The translations under genes were made by a program, and so were the position numbers. The notes below the pieces were generated by a model that saw only the letters and a program-made list of their open reading frames with translations, had not been told where the DNA came from and made no database searches. A DNA stretch of 64,000 nucleotides, taken from NCBI GenBank assembly GCA_964392775.1, contig CAYMRD010000004.1:62001-126000 (forward strand), written 5' to 3'. Position 1 is the stretch's first letter; every line of letters starts with the position of its first letter. Of the stretch, positions 16,089 to 25,312 are shown piece after piece. This DNA comes from UKL13-3 sp964392775. Its GTDB lineage: Bacteria > Bacteroidota > Bacteroidia > UKL13-3.

Positions 16089-16433
16089 CTATTTTCCGAA
16101 AACTTTCTTTCGGTGGTTAGTCCCCCAATCTCTCAATGCTTTAATGACGTTATACAACGACTTTGAATATTCTGTGGCTGTATATTCTACAAGAACGGGA
16201 GAATCGTCATACACGGTTCTTTTGATTAACTGATGTTGTTCCAAATCTTTTAACTCTTTCGCAAGGACTTTGGAAGTCATTTTCGGAATACTTCGTTCAA
16301 TTTCTCTGAATCTGTGATTGCCTGACAAAACAGAAACCAAAATCAGTAATTTCCATTTGCCGCTTATTACGTCCAACGCATCCCGAATAGGAAGCAGCGA
16401 ACCTGTACATTCAGTATGCTTTTTTCCGCCCAT
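16089..16433 (-). CDS. HxlR-family (DUF24) transcriptional regulator
   Basis: 114 residues if started at the ATG giving MGGKKHTECTGSLLPIRDAL, which matches the usual HxlR start; a 36-residue upstream extension would run into the divergent YceI gene. The winged helix is recognisable: DVISGKWKLLILVSVLSG, FREIERSIPKMTSKVLAKEL, and the wing with VLVEYTATEY. One cysteine, in HTEC, is at the position where redox-sensing relatives carry their reactive Cys. It is divergent from the YceI-DoxX-SDR operon and probably represses it in response to electrophiles or oxidants. Confidence 0.87.
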   Translation of the reverse strand: MGGKKHTECTGSLLPIRDALDVISGKWKLLILVSVLSGNHRFREIERSIPKMTSKVLAKELKDLEQHQLIKRTVYDDSPVLVEYTATEYSKSLYNVIKALRDWGTNHRKKVFGK

Positions 16434-16464
16434 AAAAAATAATTTTTGGTTTCCTTTAGGTAAC

Positions 16465-16499
16465 TGCTTTACTTTGGAAAGCAAAATTAAGTACTTTTG
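16465..16499. promoter_or_regulatory. Divergent operator and promoter between HxlR and YceI genes
   Basis: TGCTTTACTTTGGAAAGCA (16465-16483) is a palindrome with perfect 6-bp arms. It overlaps TACTT, which with AAGTA (16489-16493) gives a wider TACTT-N14-AAGTA pattern reminiscent of DUF24 operators. TACTTTTG (16492-16499) fits the TAnnTTTG -7 box for the YceI operon. Confidence 0.45.
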
Positions 16500-16528
16500 C
16501 ATCAACAAAAAAATAAAATGATAATTCA

Positions 16529-17059
16529 ATGAAAAAAACAATCATAATCATAACAATAGCATTGAACTGCTTTATAGTTATGGCAGGTATTGCACAGCAC
16601 ATCAACACAGAGAAATCAATTGTTAATTTTCAAATCAGCAATATGAAAGTAAAAACTGTAAAAGGAACTTTTACAGGAATGAAAGGTACTGTAAATTTTA
16701 TACCAAGCAATCTTGCGACTTCTAATTTTGACGTGTGTATTGACGTGGCAACAGTAAACACAGGCAATGCAAAAAGAGACAAACACCTGCGTACAGAAGA
16801 CTTTTTTGATGAAAAAAAATATCCAAACATTTGTTTCAAATCAACCTCAGTTTCAAAGACAGACAACGGCTATATTGTTAGCGGCTCGTTAAGTATGCAC
16901 GGTATAACGAAAAATGTACAAATTCCGTTCACTTTTTCTCAAAACACATTAAAAGGCAGTTTGACTTTAAAACGCTTAGATTATAAAATAGGTGAAAGTA
17001 CAGGAACATTTATGGTGGGTGATGAGGTTAATTTAGAGATTAATTGCATTTTAAACTAA
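16529..17059 (+). CDS. YceI-family periplasmic protein
   Basis: A 176-residue protein with a signal peptide (MKKTIIIITIALNCFIVMAGIAQ). The rest is a YceI-like lipocalin-type barrel: SIVNFQISNMKVKTVKGTF, then NTGNAKRDKHLRTEDFFD, the best conserved family motif, and GSLSMHGITKNVQIPF. Family members bind isoprenoid-like lipids and are induced by stress. First gene of an operon with DoxX and an SDR, divergent from HxlR. The block has AT-rich codon use and cassette-like borders, suggesting acquisition. Confidence 0.88.
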   Translation: MKKTIIIITIALNCFIVMAGIAQHINTEKSIVNFQISNMKVKTVKGTFTGMKGTVNFIPSNLATSNFDVCIDVATVNTGNAKRDKHLRTEDFFDEKKYPNICFKSTSVSKTDNGYIVSGSLSMHGITKNVQIPFTFSQNTLKGSLTLKRLDYKIGESTGTFMVGDEVNLEINCILN

Positions 17060-17079
17060 AAAACTAAACCGTTTATAAA

Positions 17080-17541
17080 ATGACAAAACAAAAAATATCT
17101 TCAAAAACATTGAATATTTCCCTTTGGATTGCACAAGCAATCTTAGCCGTAATGTTTATTATGGCAGGAGCAATGAAATCTATGCAACCTATTGAAGAAC
17201 TTGCTAAATCCCTGCCTTGGGTCAACGAAGTTTCAGTCGGTTTGGTAAGGTTTATCGGGGTTTCAGAATTATTAGGCGGTATTGGCTTAGTGCTTCCCGC
17301 CTTATTGCGCATCAAACCCATACTTACGCCATTGGCGGCATTAGGACTTGCCGTTGTTATGGTATTCGCTTTTGTGTATCATATTGCCAAAGGAGAATAC
17401 AACGTATTGGGTATGAATGTTATTTTAGCTGCTATAGCTCTTTTTATAGCTTGGGGACGATACAAAAAAGCTCCTGTTTTACCTAACACCAAAGCAAACG
17501 CTAAACAAGTTATGCCTCATTCTAATATGACAAGCGCATAG
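17080..17541 (+). CDS. DoxX-family membrane protein
   Basis: A 153-residue membrane protein with four predicted helices: about 10-28 (ISLWIAQAILAVMFIMAGA), 50-72 (VGLVRFIGVSELLGGIGLVL), 80-104 and 108-125. The typical DoxX pattern is visible: MKSMQPIEEL after helix 1 and a Gly-rich second helix. DoxX proteins are linked to redox and quinone-related stress, but exact activity is not settled. It follows the YceI gene by 20 nt and precedes the SDR gene by 19 nt, in one HxlR-controlled unit. Confidence 0.85.
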   Translation: MTKQKISSKTLNISLWIAQAILAVMFIMAGAMKSMQPIEELAKSLPWVNEVSVGLVRFIGVSELLGGIGLVLPALLRIKPILTPLAALGLAVVMVFAFVYHIAKGEYNVLGMNVILAAIALFIAWGRYKKAPVLPNTKANAKQVMPHSNMTSA

Positions 17542-17560
17542 CAATTAAAACAGTCTAAAA

Positions 17561-18427
17561 GTGGAAAGAAAAATAATTCTCATTACAGGTTCGACAAACG
17601 GTATTGGAAAAGCAACTGCAAAAGCATTAGCACAACAAGGACATTTTGTCATCATACACGGACGAGATAAAACAAGAACACAAGCAGTATGCGAAGAAAT
17701 TAAATCTGAAACAGGAAACAGTAATGTTGATATGCTGCTTGCTGATTTGTTTCTATTGACTGACGTAAAAAGAATGGCAGATGAGTTCAAGCAAAAATAT
17801 GACCGATTAGACGTGTTGATAAACAACGCAGGAGCGGTTTTCGGCAAAGACAGAGAAACAACCAAAGAGGGGTTTGAAAAAACTATGACACTTAACTTAT
17901 TCGCTCCGTTTCTTTTGACCGAATTGTTGTTGGAGGTTTTAGCAAAAAGCCCTGTTGCAAGAATTATCAATGTTTCTTCCGCAGCACACGGAATCCGCAG
18001 CACACCTGACTTGAGTGATATTCAATTGAAAAAAAACTATTCGTTTATAAAAGCGTATGGACTGTCCAAACTATACATCATTTGGATAACACGACATTTG
18101 GTTGCAGAACTAAAAGAAAAAGGACTTGGACACATAACTGCTAATTCATTACACCCAGGCGTGATTGCTTCTGAATTTGGGAAAAGCAGCAACATTAGGT
18201 TTGTTAATATTTTAACGAAACTTATGCGACCTTTTTTACTCACAAACGAACAAGGGGCTGAAACCAGCATTTATTTGGCTGTTTCAAAAGATGTAGAGAA
18301 TGTTACAGGCAAATACTTTGCAAAAAAGAAAGTGGCGAAAGAAAGCGTAAAACATTATTCGTCCGAAAATGAAAAGATAGTTTGGGATTACTGCAAGAAA
18401 ATAGTTGAACCTTATTTGGGTAATTAA
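17561..18427 (+). CDS. Short-chain dehydrogenase/reductase
   Basis: A 288-residue SDR starting at GTG (MERKIILITGSTNGIGKATA). The Rossmann dinucleotide motif TGSTNGIG is at 9-16. HGRDKTR follows strand 2, suggesting NADP preference; NNAG is at about 88-91. The catalytic Ser is in NVSSAAHG, with Tyr and Lys in YGLSK. Length and order resemble retinol-dehydrogenase-like oxidoreductases. Last gene of the YceI-DoxX-SDR operon; probable role is reduction of a reactive carbonyl. An attC-like hairpin begins about 60 nt after the stop. Confidence 0.87.
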   Translation: MERKIILITGSTNGIGKATAKALAQQGHFVIIHGRDKTRTQAVCEEIKSETGNSNVDMLLADLFLLTDVKRMADEFKQKYDRLDVLINNAGAVFGKDRETTKEGFEKTMTLNLFAPFLLTELLLEVLAKSPVARIINVSSAAHGIRSTPDLSDIQLKKNYSFIKAYGLSKLYIIWITRHLVAELKEKGLGHITANSLHPGVIASEFGKSSNIRFVNILTKLMRPFLLTNEQGAETSIYLAVSKDVENVTGKYFAKKKVAKESVKHYSSENEKIVWDYCKKIVEPYLGN

Positions 18428-18484
18428 GAGTTGTAAGAATCTAACCAGACTGACAACAAACACGACAGACAGAAGGGCAGCCAC

Positions 18485-18610
18485 TAACAGCGGTTTGGCG
18501 CAAGCGGGGGGGTAGTGCTTCGTATGACAGTTTTTCGTAAATTTGAGCTTTCGGCTTCGTAGAAAGTTTTGTGGTAAAAGCCCCCGCCTTCGCCAAGCCG
18601 CGAACCGAAC
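18485..18610 (+). repeat. attC-like imperfect palindrome
   Basis: Arms 18490-18510 and 18581-18601 pair at 18 of 21 positions. The left arm reads GCGGTTTGGCGCAAGCGGGG and is preceded by CACTAACA; the right arm is followed by GAACCGAACATTGGG. The inner part contains TTCGTA repeats. Same family as 101-237, 30251-30376 and degenerate copies near 2950 and 6004. It closes the HxlR-SDR block. Confidence 0.5.
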
Positions 18611-18841
18611 ATTGGGAGGGAGTGTGAGCAAGCGTTTGTATCGAGAAGTGATTCCATAATTCACCTGTTCCCGATACGCTCCAGTCCATGGCCCGACTAG
18701 CTACTCGAACTGACTGAACTTCAAACTGTGGCTTCGACCATGTTTTCCTATCGTCAAACAGCTCAGCCACCTGACGTATTCAAACCACAATATCCATTTT
18801 AGCAGACTATAACTGCCAACTGCGGACCGACTAACCGCGGA
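18611..18841. repeat. Gap with REP-like and CCGACT-type dispersed repeats
   Basis: No gene. 18628-18653 holds a 26-base copy of a repeat (core GCGTTTGTATCGAGAAGTG) found twice more at 33943-33968 and 34054-34079. Near 18790-18842, on the minus strand, AGTCTGCTAAAATGGATATT recurs in the gap at 25425-25447 with two changes. Confidence 0.45.
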
Positions 18842-20389
18842 CTAAGCCCTATATTCTCCAAACACTCCTCTAAACACATCAGCTACTTCGCCCAGTGTGG
18901 CATAAGCTTCAACTGCATCAACAATCTTTGGCATTACATTGGTTCCGTCTTTGGCGTTTTGTTCCAGGTCTGTTAGCAATGCTTTCACCTTATTATTATC
19001 ACGTTCGTTTTTCAGTTGGTTCAGTTTGTCGGTTTGAATCTTGCGAATCGAGTCGTCAATTTTAAACACAGGAGGAGCAATTTCATCGTTACCCGTAAAC
19101 TTGTTTACACCTACAATTACTTTCTCACCCGACTCGATAGCCGTTTGATAGCGGTATGATGCATCGGCAATTTCTTTTTGCATGAATCCTTGCTCAATGG
19201 CATTTACCGCGCCACCCATGGCATCAATTTGTTGAATATATTTCCATGCAGCAGCTTCCACTTCATCGGTTAAGGCTTCTACAAAATAACTTCCGCCCAG
19301 AGGGTCAACAGTATCCACCACACCACTTTCAAAGGCAATTACCTGTTGGGTACGCAATGCAATACGTGCGGCATTTTCGGTTGGTAAACTTAAAGCTTCA
19401 TCAAATCCGTTGGTATGCAAACTTTGGGTTCCGCCCAATACGGCCGCAAGTGCCTGGATGGTTACACGCGGAATATTGTTATCGGCTTGTTGTGCTTGCA
19501 ATGTTGAACCTCCGGTTTGGGTATGGAAACGCAACATCTGTGCTTTGGGATTGGTGGCTCCCAACTCTTTCGACATCTTAGCCCACATCCTGCGCGCAGC
19601 GCGGAACTTGGCTACTTCTTCAAAAAAGTTATTGTGTGCATTGAAGAAAAACGAAAGACGCTGCCCGAATACATTAATATCTAAACCCTTGGCAATAGCG
19701 GCTTGCGCGTATGCTTTGGCATTGCTTAACGTAAAGGCAATTTCCTGTACCGCTGTACTTCCCGCTTCGCGAATATGGTAACCCGAGATTGAAATGGTAT
19801 TCCACTTTGGAACGTCTGTACTGCAATACTCAAAAATATCGGTGATGATGCGCATGCTCGATTTTGGCGGATAGATATAGGTTCCGCGTGCAGCGTATTC
19901 TTTTAAAATATCGTTCTGAATGGTTCCCGAAATCTTTTTGATATCGGCACCTTGTTTTCGGGCAAGTGCAATATACATCGACAACAGGGTAGAAGCCGTT
20001 GCGTTGATGGTCATCGAAGTAGTGATTTTCTCCAGCTCAATTCCGTCAAACAATACTTCCATGTCTTTAAGCGAGTCGATAGCCACACCCACTTTTCCCA
20101 CTTCACCCTCGCTCATTATATGGTCACTGTCGTACCCGATTTGCGTGGGCAGGTCGAATGCAACCGATAATCCCATCGTACCGTTGGCCAATAAATACTT
20201 ATAGCGTTTATTGCTTTCTTCAGCGGTGCTGAATCCTGCATACTGACGCATGGTCCACAGTTTACCGCGGTACATATCGGGCTGAATGCCGCGTGTATAC
20301 GGAAACTCACCTGCTTGCTCGTTCAGGTTTGATGCCTGATTGTATTGCTGGTTGATTTCGATATTGGAGTCAGTTGTATGTCGTGTCAT
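18842..20389 (-). CDS. Methylmalonyl-CoA mutase, catalytic subunit
   Basis: A 515-residue catalytic (TIM-barrel) domain without the cobalamin-binding domain, so it needs a separate B12-binding subunit; none is in this window. The substrate-side signature TMRQYAGFSTAEESNKRYK holds the Tyr that distinguishes methylmalonyl-CoA from isobutyryl-CoA mutases (Phe there). The Arg of SGYHIREAG, also typical of methylmalonyl mutase, is present. Other blocks: TMTINATASTLLSMYIA, GTIQNDILKEY, RFHTQTGGSTLQAQQ, DPLGGSYFVEALTDE. It interconverts methylmalonyl-CoA and succinyl-CoA in propionate metabolism. Confidence 0.92.
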   Translation of the reverse strand: MTRHTTDSNIEINQQYNQASNLNEQAGEFPYTRGIQPDMYRGKLWTMRQYAGFSTAEESNKRYKYLLANGTMGLSVAFDLPTQIGYDSDHIMSEGEVGKVGVAIDSLKDMEVLFDGIELEKITTSMTINATASTLLSMYIALARKQGADIKKISGTIQNDILKEYAARGTYIYPPKSSMRIITDIFEYCSTDVPKWNTISISGYHIREAGSTAVQEIAFTLSNAKAYAQAAIAKGLDINVFGQRLSFFFNAHNNFFEEVAKFRAARRMWAKMSKELGATNPKAQMLRFHTQTGGSTLQAQQADNNIPRVTIQALAAVLGGTQSLHTNGFDEALSLPTENAARIALRTQQVIAFESGVVDTVDPLGGSYFVEALTDEVEAAAWKYIQQIDAMGGAVNAIEQGFMQKEIADASYRYQTAIESGEKVIVGVNKFTGNDEIAPPVFKIDDSIRKIQTDKLNQLKNERDNNKVKALLTDLEQNAKDGTNVMPKIVDAVEAYATLGEVADVFRGVFGEYRA

Positions 20390-20509
20390 GTGTATGTATG
20401 TTAAAGGATGTTGGTTGTGTTAATTGTGTTAATAATGTTGATTATGGAGATATCGTATTTACATATTAACTGATTACATAATTAACAACTCTCCAATCGA
20501 CCTTGTCCT

Positions 20510-21049
20510 CTAATCGAAGATTATGTGAAACTCTTTGCGGATAAACTCCAGTGCTTTTTGAGTAGGAATGCTTTCCATTTCAATCATCGTTTCAAAAACG
20601 GCTTTACTCAAGTCGATACCAACAGCATTCGGACCTAAACGGGCATACGAAGTATTGATAATATTGATCATCTCTTCTTTGGCAATGCGCACCATTTGCC
20701 AGGCCTGAGGCGAAACATAAATTTGTTGTGATACGTTGTGGTTATACTCACTGTTGATATCTGCAATCAAATCAATCTTTAATTGTGAAGCAGCAATGCC
20801 GGGTTGTGTTACCCTGAAGATTAAACTGTTGGGTGTCATACGCTCCAGCAATATCACCAAACGCTCATAGGCTTGTAGTTTAATGGGTGTTAACATTTTG
20901 GCCGTTTCGGCTTTGATGTTCATGTTTCTGCGCTGGTATTCGTTCTCGAAGAAATTTTTGAGCAGGAAGTTAACCGTAAGGAATACAATGGTAGCTGGCA
21001 AAATATATTTGAGCATTTCCAGAATGTATGAGAGGGCAGATGATTCCAT
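20510..21049 (-). CDS. DUF7935-like membrane-anchored protein
   Basis: A 179-residue protein with one N-terminal transmembrane helix (about 13-32, YILPATIVFLTVNFLLKNFF) and a helical cytoplasmic remainder beginning EYQRRNMNIKAETAKMLTPIKLQAYERLVILLERM. It resembles a conserved Bacteroidota family often annotated DUF7935; role unknown. It stands between the mutase gene (same strand, 120 nt away) and ftsK (opposite strand). The 120-nt gap to the mutase holds only AT-rich sequence. Confidence 0.78.
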   Translation of the reverse strand: MESSALSYILEMLKYILPATIVFLTVNFLLKNFFENEYQRRNMNIKAETAKMLTPIKLQAYERLVILLERMTPNSLIFRVTQPGIAASQLKIDLIADINSEYNHNVSQQIYVSPQAWQMVRIAKEEMINIINTSYARLGPNAVGIDLSKAVFETMIEMESIPTQKALEFIRKEFHIIFD

Positions 21050-21213
21050 GTTGATTGTACTTTTTAAGGGTGGCGAATATACGAGGGCTATTGCATTGAT
21101 ACAACGTAAAAATAGGCCGGAAATGCTTCTTTTGATGGGTGGACAACAGGTGTGTATTGGTGGGAAACTATTTTTCAGGAATAAAGGGTGTTCGGTAAAT
21201 TTGCTAGGTACGC

Positions 21214-23805
21214 ATGAAAAAAGCTAAACAAAATAAAATCAGTACAGTGGGTGACACAGATGCAGCGGTGCCCGATTTTGAGAAGGAAGTAGAAGAAACG
21301 AAACCCGCACCTCCAAAGGGCAAGGGTAAACTGCGTTTTATACTGGACGAGCGTTTGCATAAAATCTTCGGGCTCCTGCTCACGTTGTTTTCCATCTATA
21401 CCGTTATTTCCATAGGTTCGTTTTTGGTAACCTGGGAGTCGGACCAAAGTTTGGTGCTCAATATGGGCTGGGATATGTTTACCCAAATGGATCCCGATGC
21501 AGCCGAAAATATTTTAGGTAAAATAGGAGCATGGGTTGGGTATTCATTTGTGTACAAAGGTTTTGGAATCGGTTCATTGCTTATTGCATTAAGTTTATTT
21601 GCCATAGGCGTGCGCTTGCTTACGCAGATTGAGGTATTACCTGTTTGGAAAACATTACGTTATTCATTCTTCGGTATTATTTGGATTTCACTGGTTACCG
21701 GATTTGTGTTCACTGATATCTGGCAAATTTTGGGAGGCACCTTTGGTCACTTTGGCTTTTTATACCTTAAAGGGTTGATAGGAACAGCAGGAACAGGGTT
21801 GTTGTTAATCTGCTATGCCTTAATTTTTGCAGTGGCTGTTTTTAATATTAAATTTTATGTGCCCAAGCCCCCGGTTGTAGAGCCTGTTGTGGGAGATGAT
21901 GAAAACAAGTCAGATATTTTGCCTGCAGGTAATGTATTGGAAGAACTTTCTGCTCAGGAGCTGGAGCCACTGAATCCTGATGATTTTCAATTAACGATTA
22001 AGGAAAACGAAATCGTGGAAGAGCCGGAGTCACTTGTAGAGGATGAACCGGAGGCTATTGCGGAAGAAGAGCTTCAACCCGAAGAAGAGGAGCCTGAAAA
22101 TGAAGAAGTGCCTGAGTTACCAGTCATTGAATTACCGGCTGTACCTCCATTGGATCTTACTCCCGAAATCGTTTCGACTATGGATGCCCTGACCACCGAC
22201 AGCGGTTTGGTATTGGAAGTGCAGGAAACTCAGGAAGAAGAACTGGTGGATGAAAATCAAACAGCAGCCTATGGCTCACTCGACTCGGAGTATGATCCAA
22301 CCTTAGATTTTTCGAACTACCAATTCCCTACCCTTGATTTGTTGAATGATTATGGAGGAGATGAAAAGTCGACTGTAGAAAGCACCGAGTTGCAATTGAA
22401 AACCAAAATGATTGAGGATACTCTCAAAAACTACAATATTGGTATCAAAAAGATTTCGGCAACCATTGGTCCCACAGTTACTTTATATGAAATCGTTCCG
22501 CAGGATGGTGTGCGTATTGCCAAAATCAAAAACCTCGAAGATGATATCGCTTTGAGTTTGGCGGCTTTGGGTATTCGTATCATTGCGCCTATTCCCGGCC
22601 GTGGTACCATTGGTATTGAAGTGCCGAATGAAAAACCCGCCATGGTGAGCATGCGTGCTGCGTTGAGCAGTGCACGATTTCAAAATGCCGATATGGATTT
22701 GCCGATCGCTTTTGGTAAGACCATCCAGAACGAAGTGTTTGTTGCCGACCTTGCCAAGATGCCCCACCTGCTGATGGCGGGAGCCACCGGACAAGGAAAG
22801 TCGGTTGGGTTGAATGCCATCCTGGTATCATTGCTCTATAAAAAACATCCATCTCAAATTAAGTTTGTATTGGTAGATCCGAAAAAGGTGGAGCTTAGTA
22901 TTTATAAAACCATCGAGCGTCATTTTCTGGCTAAAATTCCGGGTGACGGTGATGCCATCATTACTGATACCAAGCTGGTGATTAATACCCTCAACTCTTT
23001 GTGTGTGGAGATGGACAGCCGTTATGATTTGTTGAAAGATGCGCAGGTGCGTAACCTCAAAGAATACAATGCGAAGTTTGTAAGCAGACGGTTGGTGCCA
23101 ACCGATAAAGTGCCACACCGTTACCTGCCGTTTATTGTGGTGGTGATTGATGAGGTAGCCGATTTGATGATGACAGCCGGTAAAGAGGTGGAGATGCCGA
23201 TTGCCCGTTTGGCGCAGTTGGCCCGTGCCATTGGTATACATTTGATATTGGCAACACAACGTCCTTCGGTAAATGTAATTACGGGTATGATTAAGGCGAA
23301 CTTCCCGGCCCGCGTGGCATTCAGGGTTTCGCAAAAAACAGATTCACGTACCATCCTTGATGCCAATGGAGCCGATCAGCTGATTGGAAAAGGAGATATG
23401 TTGTATACCGTTGGAAATGACCTGGTGCGTTTGCAATGTGCGTTTGTTGATACACCCGAGGTTGATCGTATAGCCAACTATATCGGTTCGCAACAAGGTA
23501 AGGAGCCTTATGTGTTGCCTGAAGTGAAAAACGAAAACGAAGAAGGAGGAGGCGAAGATTCTGACCCGCGCGAGCGCGATAGTTTGTTTGAAGAAGCTGC
23601 ACAAATTATTGTGCAACACCAGCAAGGTTCAACTTCGTTGTTGCAACGCAGGTTAAATCTTGGATACAACCGTGCCGGCCGTTTGATCGATCAGCTCGAA
23701 AAAGCCGGAATTGTCGGTCCGTTCAAAGGAAGCAAGGCTCGTGAAGTTTTGGTAGCTGATATCATTCAACTTGAAGATAAACTGGCCGAATTGAGAGATC
23801 GTTAA
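21214..23805 (+). CDS. ftsK: DNA translocase FtsK
   Basis: An 863-residue protein. N-terminal domain with four to five membrane helices (about 46-205), an acidic Pro/Glu-rich linker (about 225-360), then the hexameric motor. Motor features: alpha domain (IGIKKISATIGPTVTLYEI), Walker A GATGQGKSVGLN, Walker B FIVVVIDEVADLMM, and ARAIGIHLILATQRPSVNVI. The C-terminal gamma winged helix (LLQRRLNLGYNRAGRLIDQL) reads orienting sequences. It couples division with chromosome segregation at the septum. A -7-like box TAAATTTG lies at 21196-21203, just before the start. Confidence 0.95.
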   Translation: MKKAKQNKISTVGDTDAAVPDFEKEVEETKPAPPKGKGKLRFILDERLHKIFGLLLTLFSIYTVISIGSFLVTWESDQSLVLNMGWDMFTQMDPDAAENILGKIGAWVGYSFVYKGFGIGSLLIALSLFAIGVRLLTQIEVLPVWKTLRYSFFGIIWISLVTGFVFTDIWQILGGTFGHFGFLYLKGLIGTAGTGLLLICYALIFAVAVFNIKFYVPKPPVVEPVVGDDENKSDILPAGNVLEELSAQELEPLNPDDFQLTIKENEIVEEPESLVEDEPEAIAEEELQPEEEEPENEEVPELPVIELPAVPPLDLTPEIVSTMDALTTDSGLVLEVQETQEEELVDENQTAAYGSLDSEYDPTLDFSNYQFPTLDLLNDYGGDEKSTVESTELQLKTKMIEDTLKNYNIGIKKISATIGPTVTLYEIVPQDGVRIAKIKNLEDDIALSLAALGIRIIAPIPGRGTIGIEVPNEKPAMVSMRAALSSARFQNADMDLPIAFGKTIQNEVFVADLAKMPHLLMAGATGQGKSVGLNAILVSLLYKKHPSQIKFVLVDPKKVELSIYKTIERHFLAKIPGDGDAIITDTKLVINTLNSLCVEMDSRYDLLKDAQVRNLKEYNAKFVSRRLVPTDKVPHRYLPFIVVVIDEVADLMMTAGKEVEMPIARLAQLARAIGIHLILATQRPSVNVITGMIKANFPARVAFRVSQKTDSRTILDANGADQLIGKGDMLYTVGNDLVRLQCAFVDTPEVDRIANYIGSQQGKEPYVLPEVKNENEEGGGEDSDPRERDSLFEEAAQIIVQHQQGSTSLLQRRLNLGYNRAGRLIDQLEKAGIVGPFKGSKAREVLVADIIQLEDKLAELRDR

Positions 23806-23953
23806 TTCAATGAAATTTTCTCTTATGTTGTATGGATGCTTCTTGTAAAGTATAAGTGATTCACCTGATGATGGATGGAGAAGGTAAGCCCATACTCTAA
23901 ACAATGTAAACCGCAAAGTGGTGACAGACATTGCAGAGTGGATTCATTTCTGC

Positions 23954-24811
23954 TCAAAGAAATAAGAGTACAAGAACCGGTAAACAAAAAATGAGTTCGC
24001 TCCATTTGCGTACATCAGCTATTCTGTTCTGGGCACGGAATAAGAAACCATGAGCCAGCACCATCAGGGCATAACATCCGGCCAGCAATCGAAGGTTGCC
24101 GGTTGTGGAGAGCATCAGGTAAACACACAACCCCAATGTAGCCACCAATAATATATTAAATAAACGCAAGGCCCTTTTCCGTCCAATCATCATTACCCAT
24201 GAGAACTGATGTTGTTCTGCATCTAAAGGCAAATCAATAATCGACATCATTAATAAGTTTAAGTAGGTAATGAGCAGCAAAGAAGTGAAATATCCCATCC
24301 ATAGAAAGCTGTACGGATGGCCTAGTCCTACAGGTAAGTACAATGCAGAGGCATAAACACAAGCCACCATCAATTCTTTATTGTAGAAGTACATAAACAT
24401 AGAATTGCGAATGCTTGTGAGTATAAAATACAAGCAGCAAAAGAATGAAAGTGTACCAGCTGTTGCCAGCAGAGTAGGAGAGTAAAAGGTAAACAGCAGG
24501 TACAAGCAAAAAACAAAGAGAGCTATGGTTAATACCACCATCTGACGCATATTGTTGCGTATAAAAAGATGGCGTTCAGTTGTAATATCTGGGTTGCGGA
24601 TACCGTCAAGTATATGATCGAGAAGATATACGAGCCAGGACGCAGCCGGCAAGCCTAATAACCATCCTATACCCGGGTGGAAGCCAAAACAATAGGGAAG
24701 GGGTAACATATTGCACCACACGCCCAACACAATGTCGAGGCTGAGGTTACAGAATATTTGATAATATTGTACGACTTTTCGAATCAACGCATGCAAAACC
24801 TTTTCAAACAT
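23954..24811 (-). CDS. UbiA-like polytopic membrane protein
   Basis: A 285-residue protein with seven to nine hydrophobic helices. The segment WLVYLLDHILDGIRN sits where UbiA prenyltransferases have their first Asp-rich motif, and a second acidic loop (SIIDLPLDAEQHQ) sits where the second is expected. Neither fits the canonical NDxxD motif fully, so enzymatic activity is uncertain. Its start overlaps the divergent gene at 24791 by 21 nt. UbiA-like is an inference from topology and spacing of acidic loops. Confidence 0.65.
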   Translation of the reverse strand: MFEKVLHALIRKVVQYYQIFCNLSLDIVLGVWCNMLPLPYCFGFHPGIGWLLGLPAASWLVYLLDHILDGIRNPDITTERHLFIRNNMRQMVVLTIALFVFCLYLLFTFYSPTLLATAGTLSFFCCLYFILTSIRNSMFMYFYNKELMVACVYASALYLPVGLGHPYSFLWMGYFTSLLLITYLNLLMMSIIDLPLDAEQHQFSWVMMIGRKRALRLFNILLVATLGLCVYLMLSTTGNLRLLAGCYALMVLAHGFLFRAQNRIADVRKWSELIFCLPVLVLLFL

Positions 24812-25312
24812 ACACTTTATACTGTTTTCTTCACATTCATATCCCTGTCACTTTTCGGGCAGGAGAAAGAAGGTCCGGCACCCACGGGCCTTAACAACTG
24901 GTATATAGAGTTTGCAGGATCGGGATTGTTTTACAGTGTCAACTATGAAAAAGTGCTGATTAAAACCGAACGTTGGGGCTGGGTAGGCAGTGTGGGCCTG
25001 GGTTACAACCCCGGTGATTATACCATGTTGAATAAAGTAACTTTGGATGGAGGAACCTTTATGGCTCCTTTTCATACAGCTGCATTGTACGGTCCGAATA
25101 AAGAAAAAATTGAAATGGGTTTGGGTTTTACGATGCTGGCTAAAGATATAAGTTCATCCGAAATTGTACCCACCGGTGTATTGGGTTTCCGTGTGGTAGA
25201 AACCAATAAGGTTTGTTTCAGGGCTGTGTACACTCCGTTTATCCGTGCCGGAAAATATGAAAGCTGGTTTGGAGTAAGCTTGGGAAGGAATTTTAGTACG
25301 GGAAAAAGATAG
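24791..25312 (+). CDS. Exported beta-rich protein, possible outer-membrane barrel
   Basis: A 173-residue protein starting at the ATG that opens the signal peptide (MQNLFKHTLYTVFFTFISLSLFGQ); an upstream TTG/ATG would put the signal too far in. The mature part alternates hydrophobic and polar residues with aromatic girdles (NWYIEFAGSGLFYSVNYEKV, WGWVGSVGLGYNPGDY) and ends in a strand WFGVSLGRNF, as in small outer-membrane barrels. No family name can be given. The first 21 nt overlap the opposite gene. Confidence 0.65.
   Translation: MQNLFKHTLYTVFFTFISLSLFGQEKEGPAPTGLNNWYIEFAGSGLFYSVNYEKVLIKTERWGWVGSVGLGYNPGDYTMLNKVTLDGGTFMAPFHTAALYGPNKEKIEMGLGFTMLAKDISSSEIVPTGVLGFRVVETNKVCFRAVYTPFIRAGKYESWFGVSLGRNFSTGKR

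Noticed and set aside
16434..16541. 36-residue N-terminal extension of the HxlR regulator
   Set aside because: It would overlap the divergent YceI start and promoter; the family starts at MGGKKHTECTG.
19246..19781. Long plus-strand frames opposite the methylmalonyl-CoA mutase gene
   Set aside because: They are antisense shadows of a strongly conserved coding sequence and have no recognisable protein features; similar shadows opposite ftsK, dnaA and eno were also dropped.
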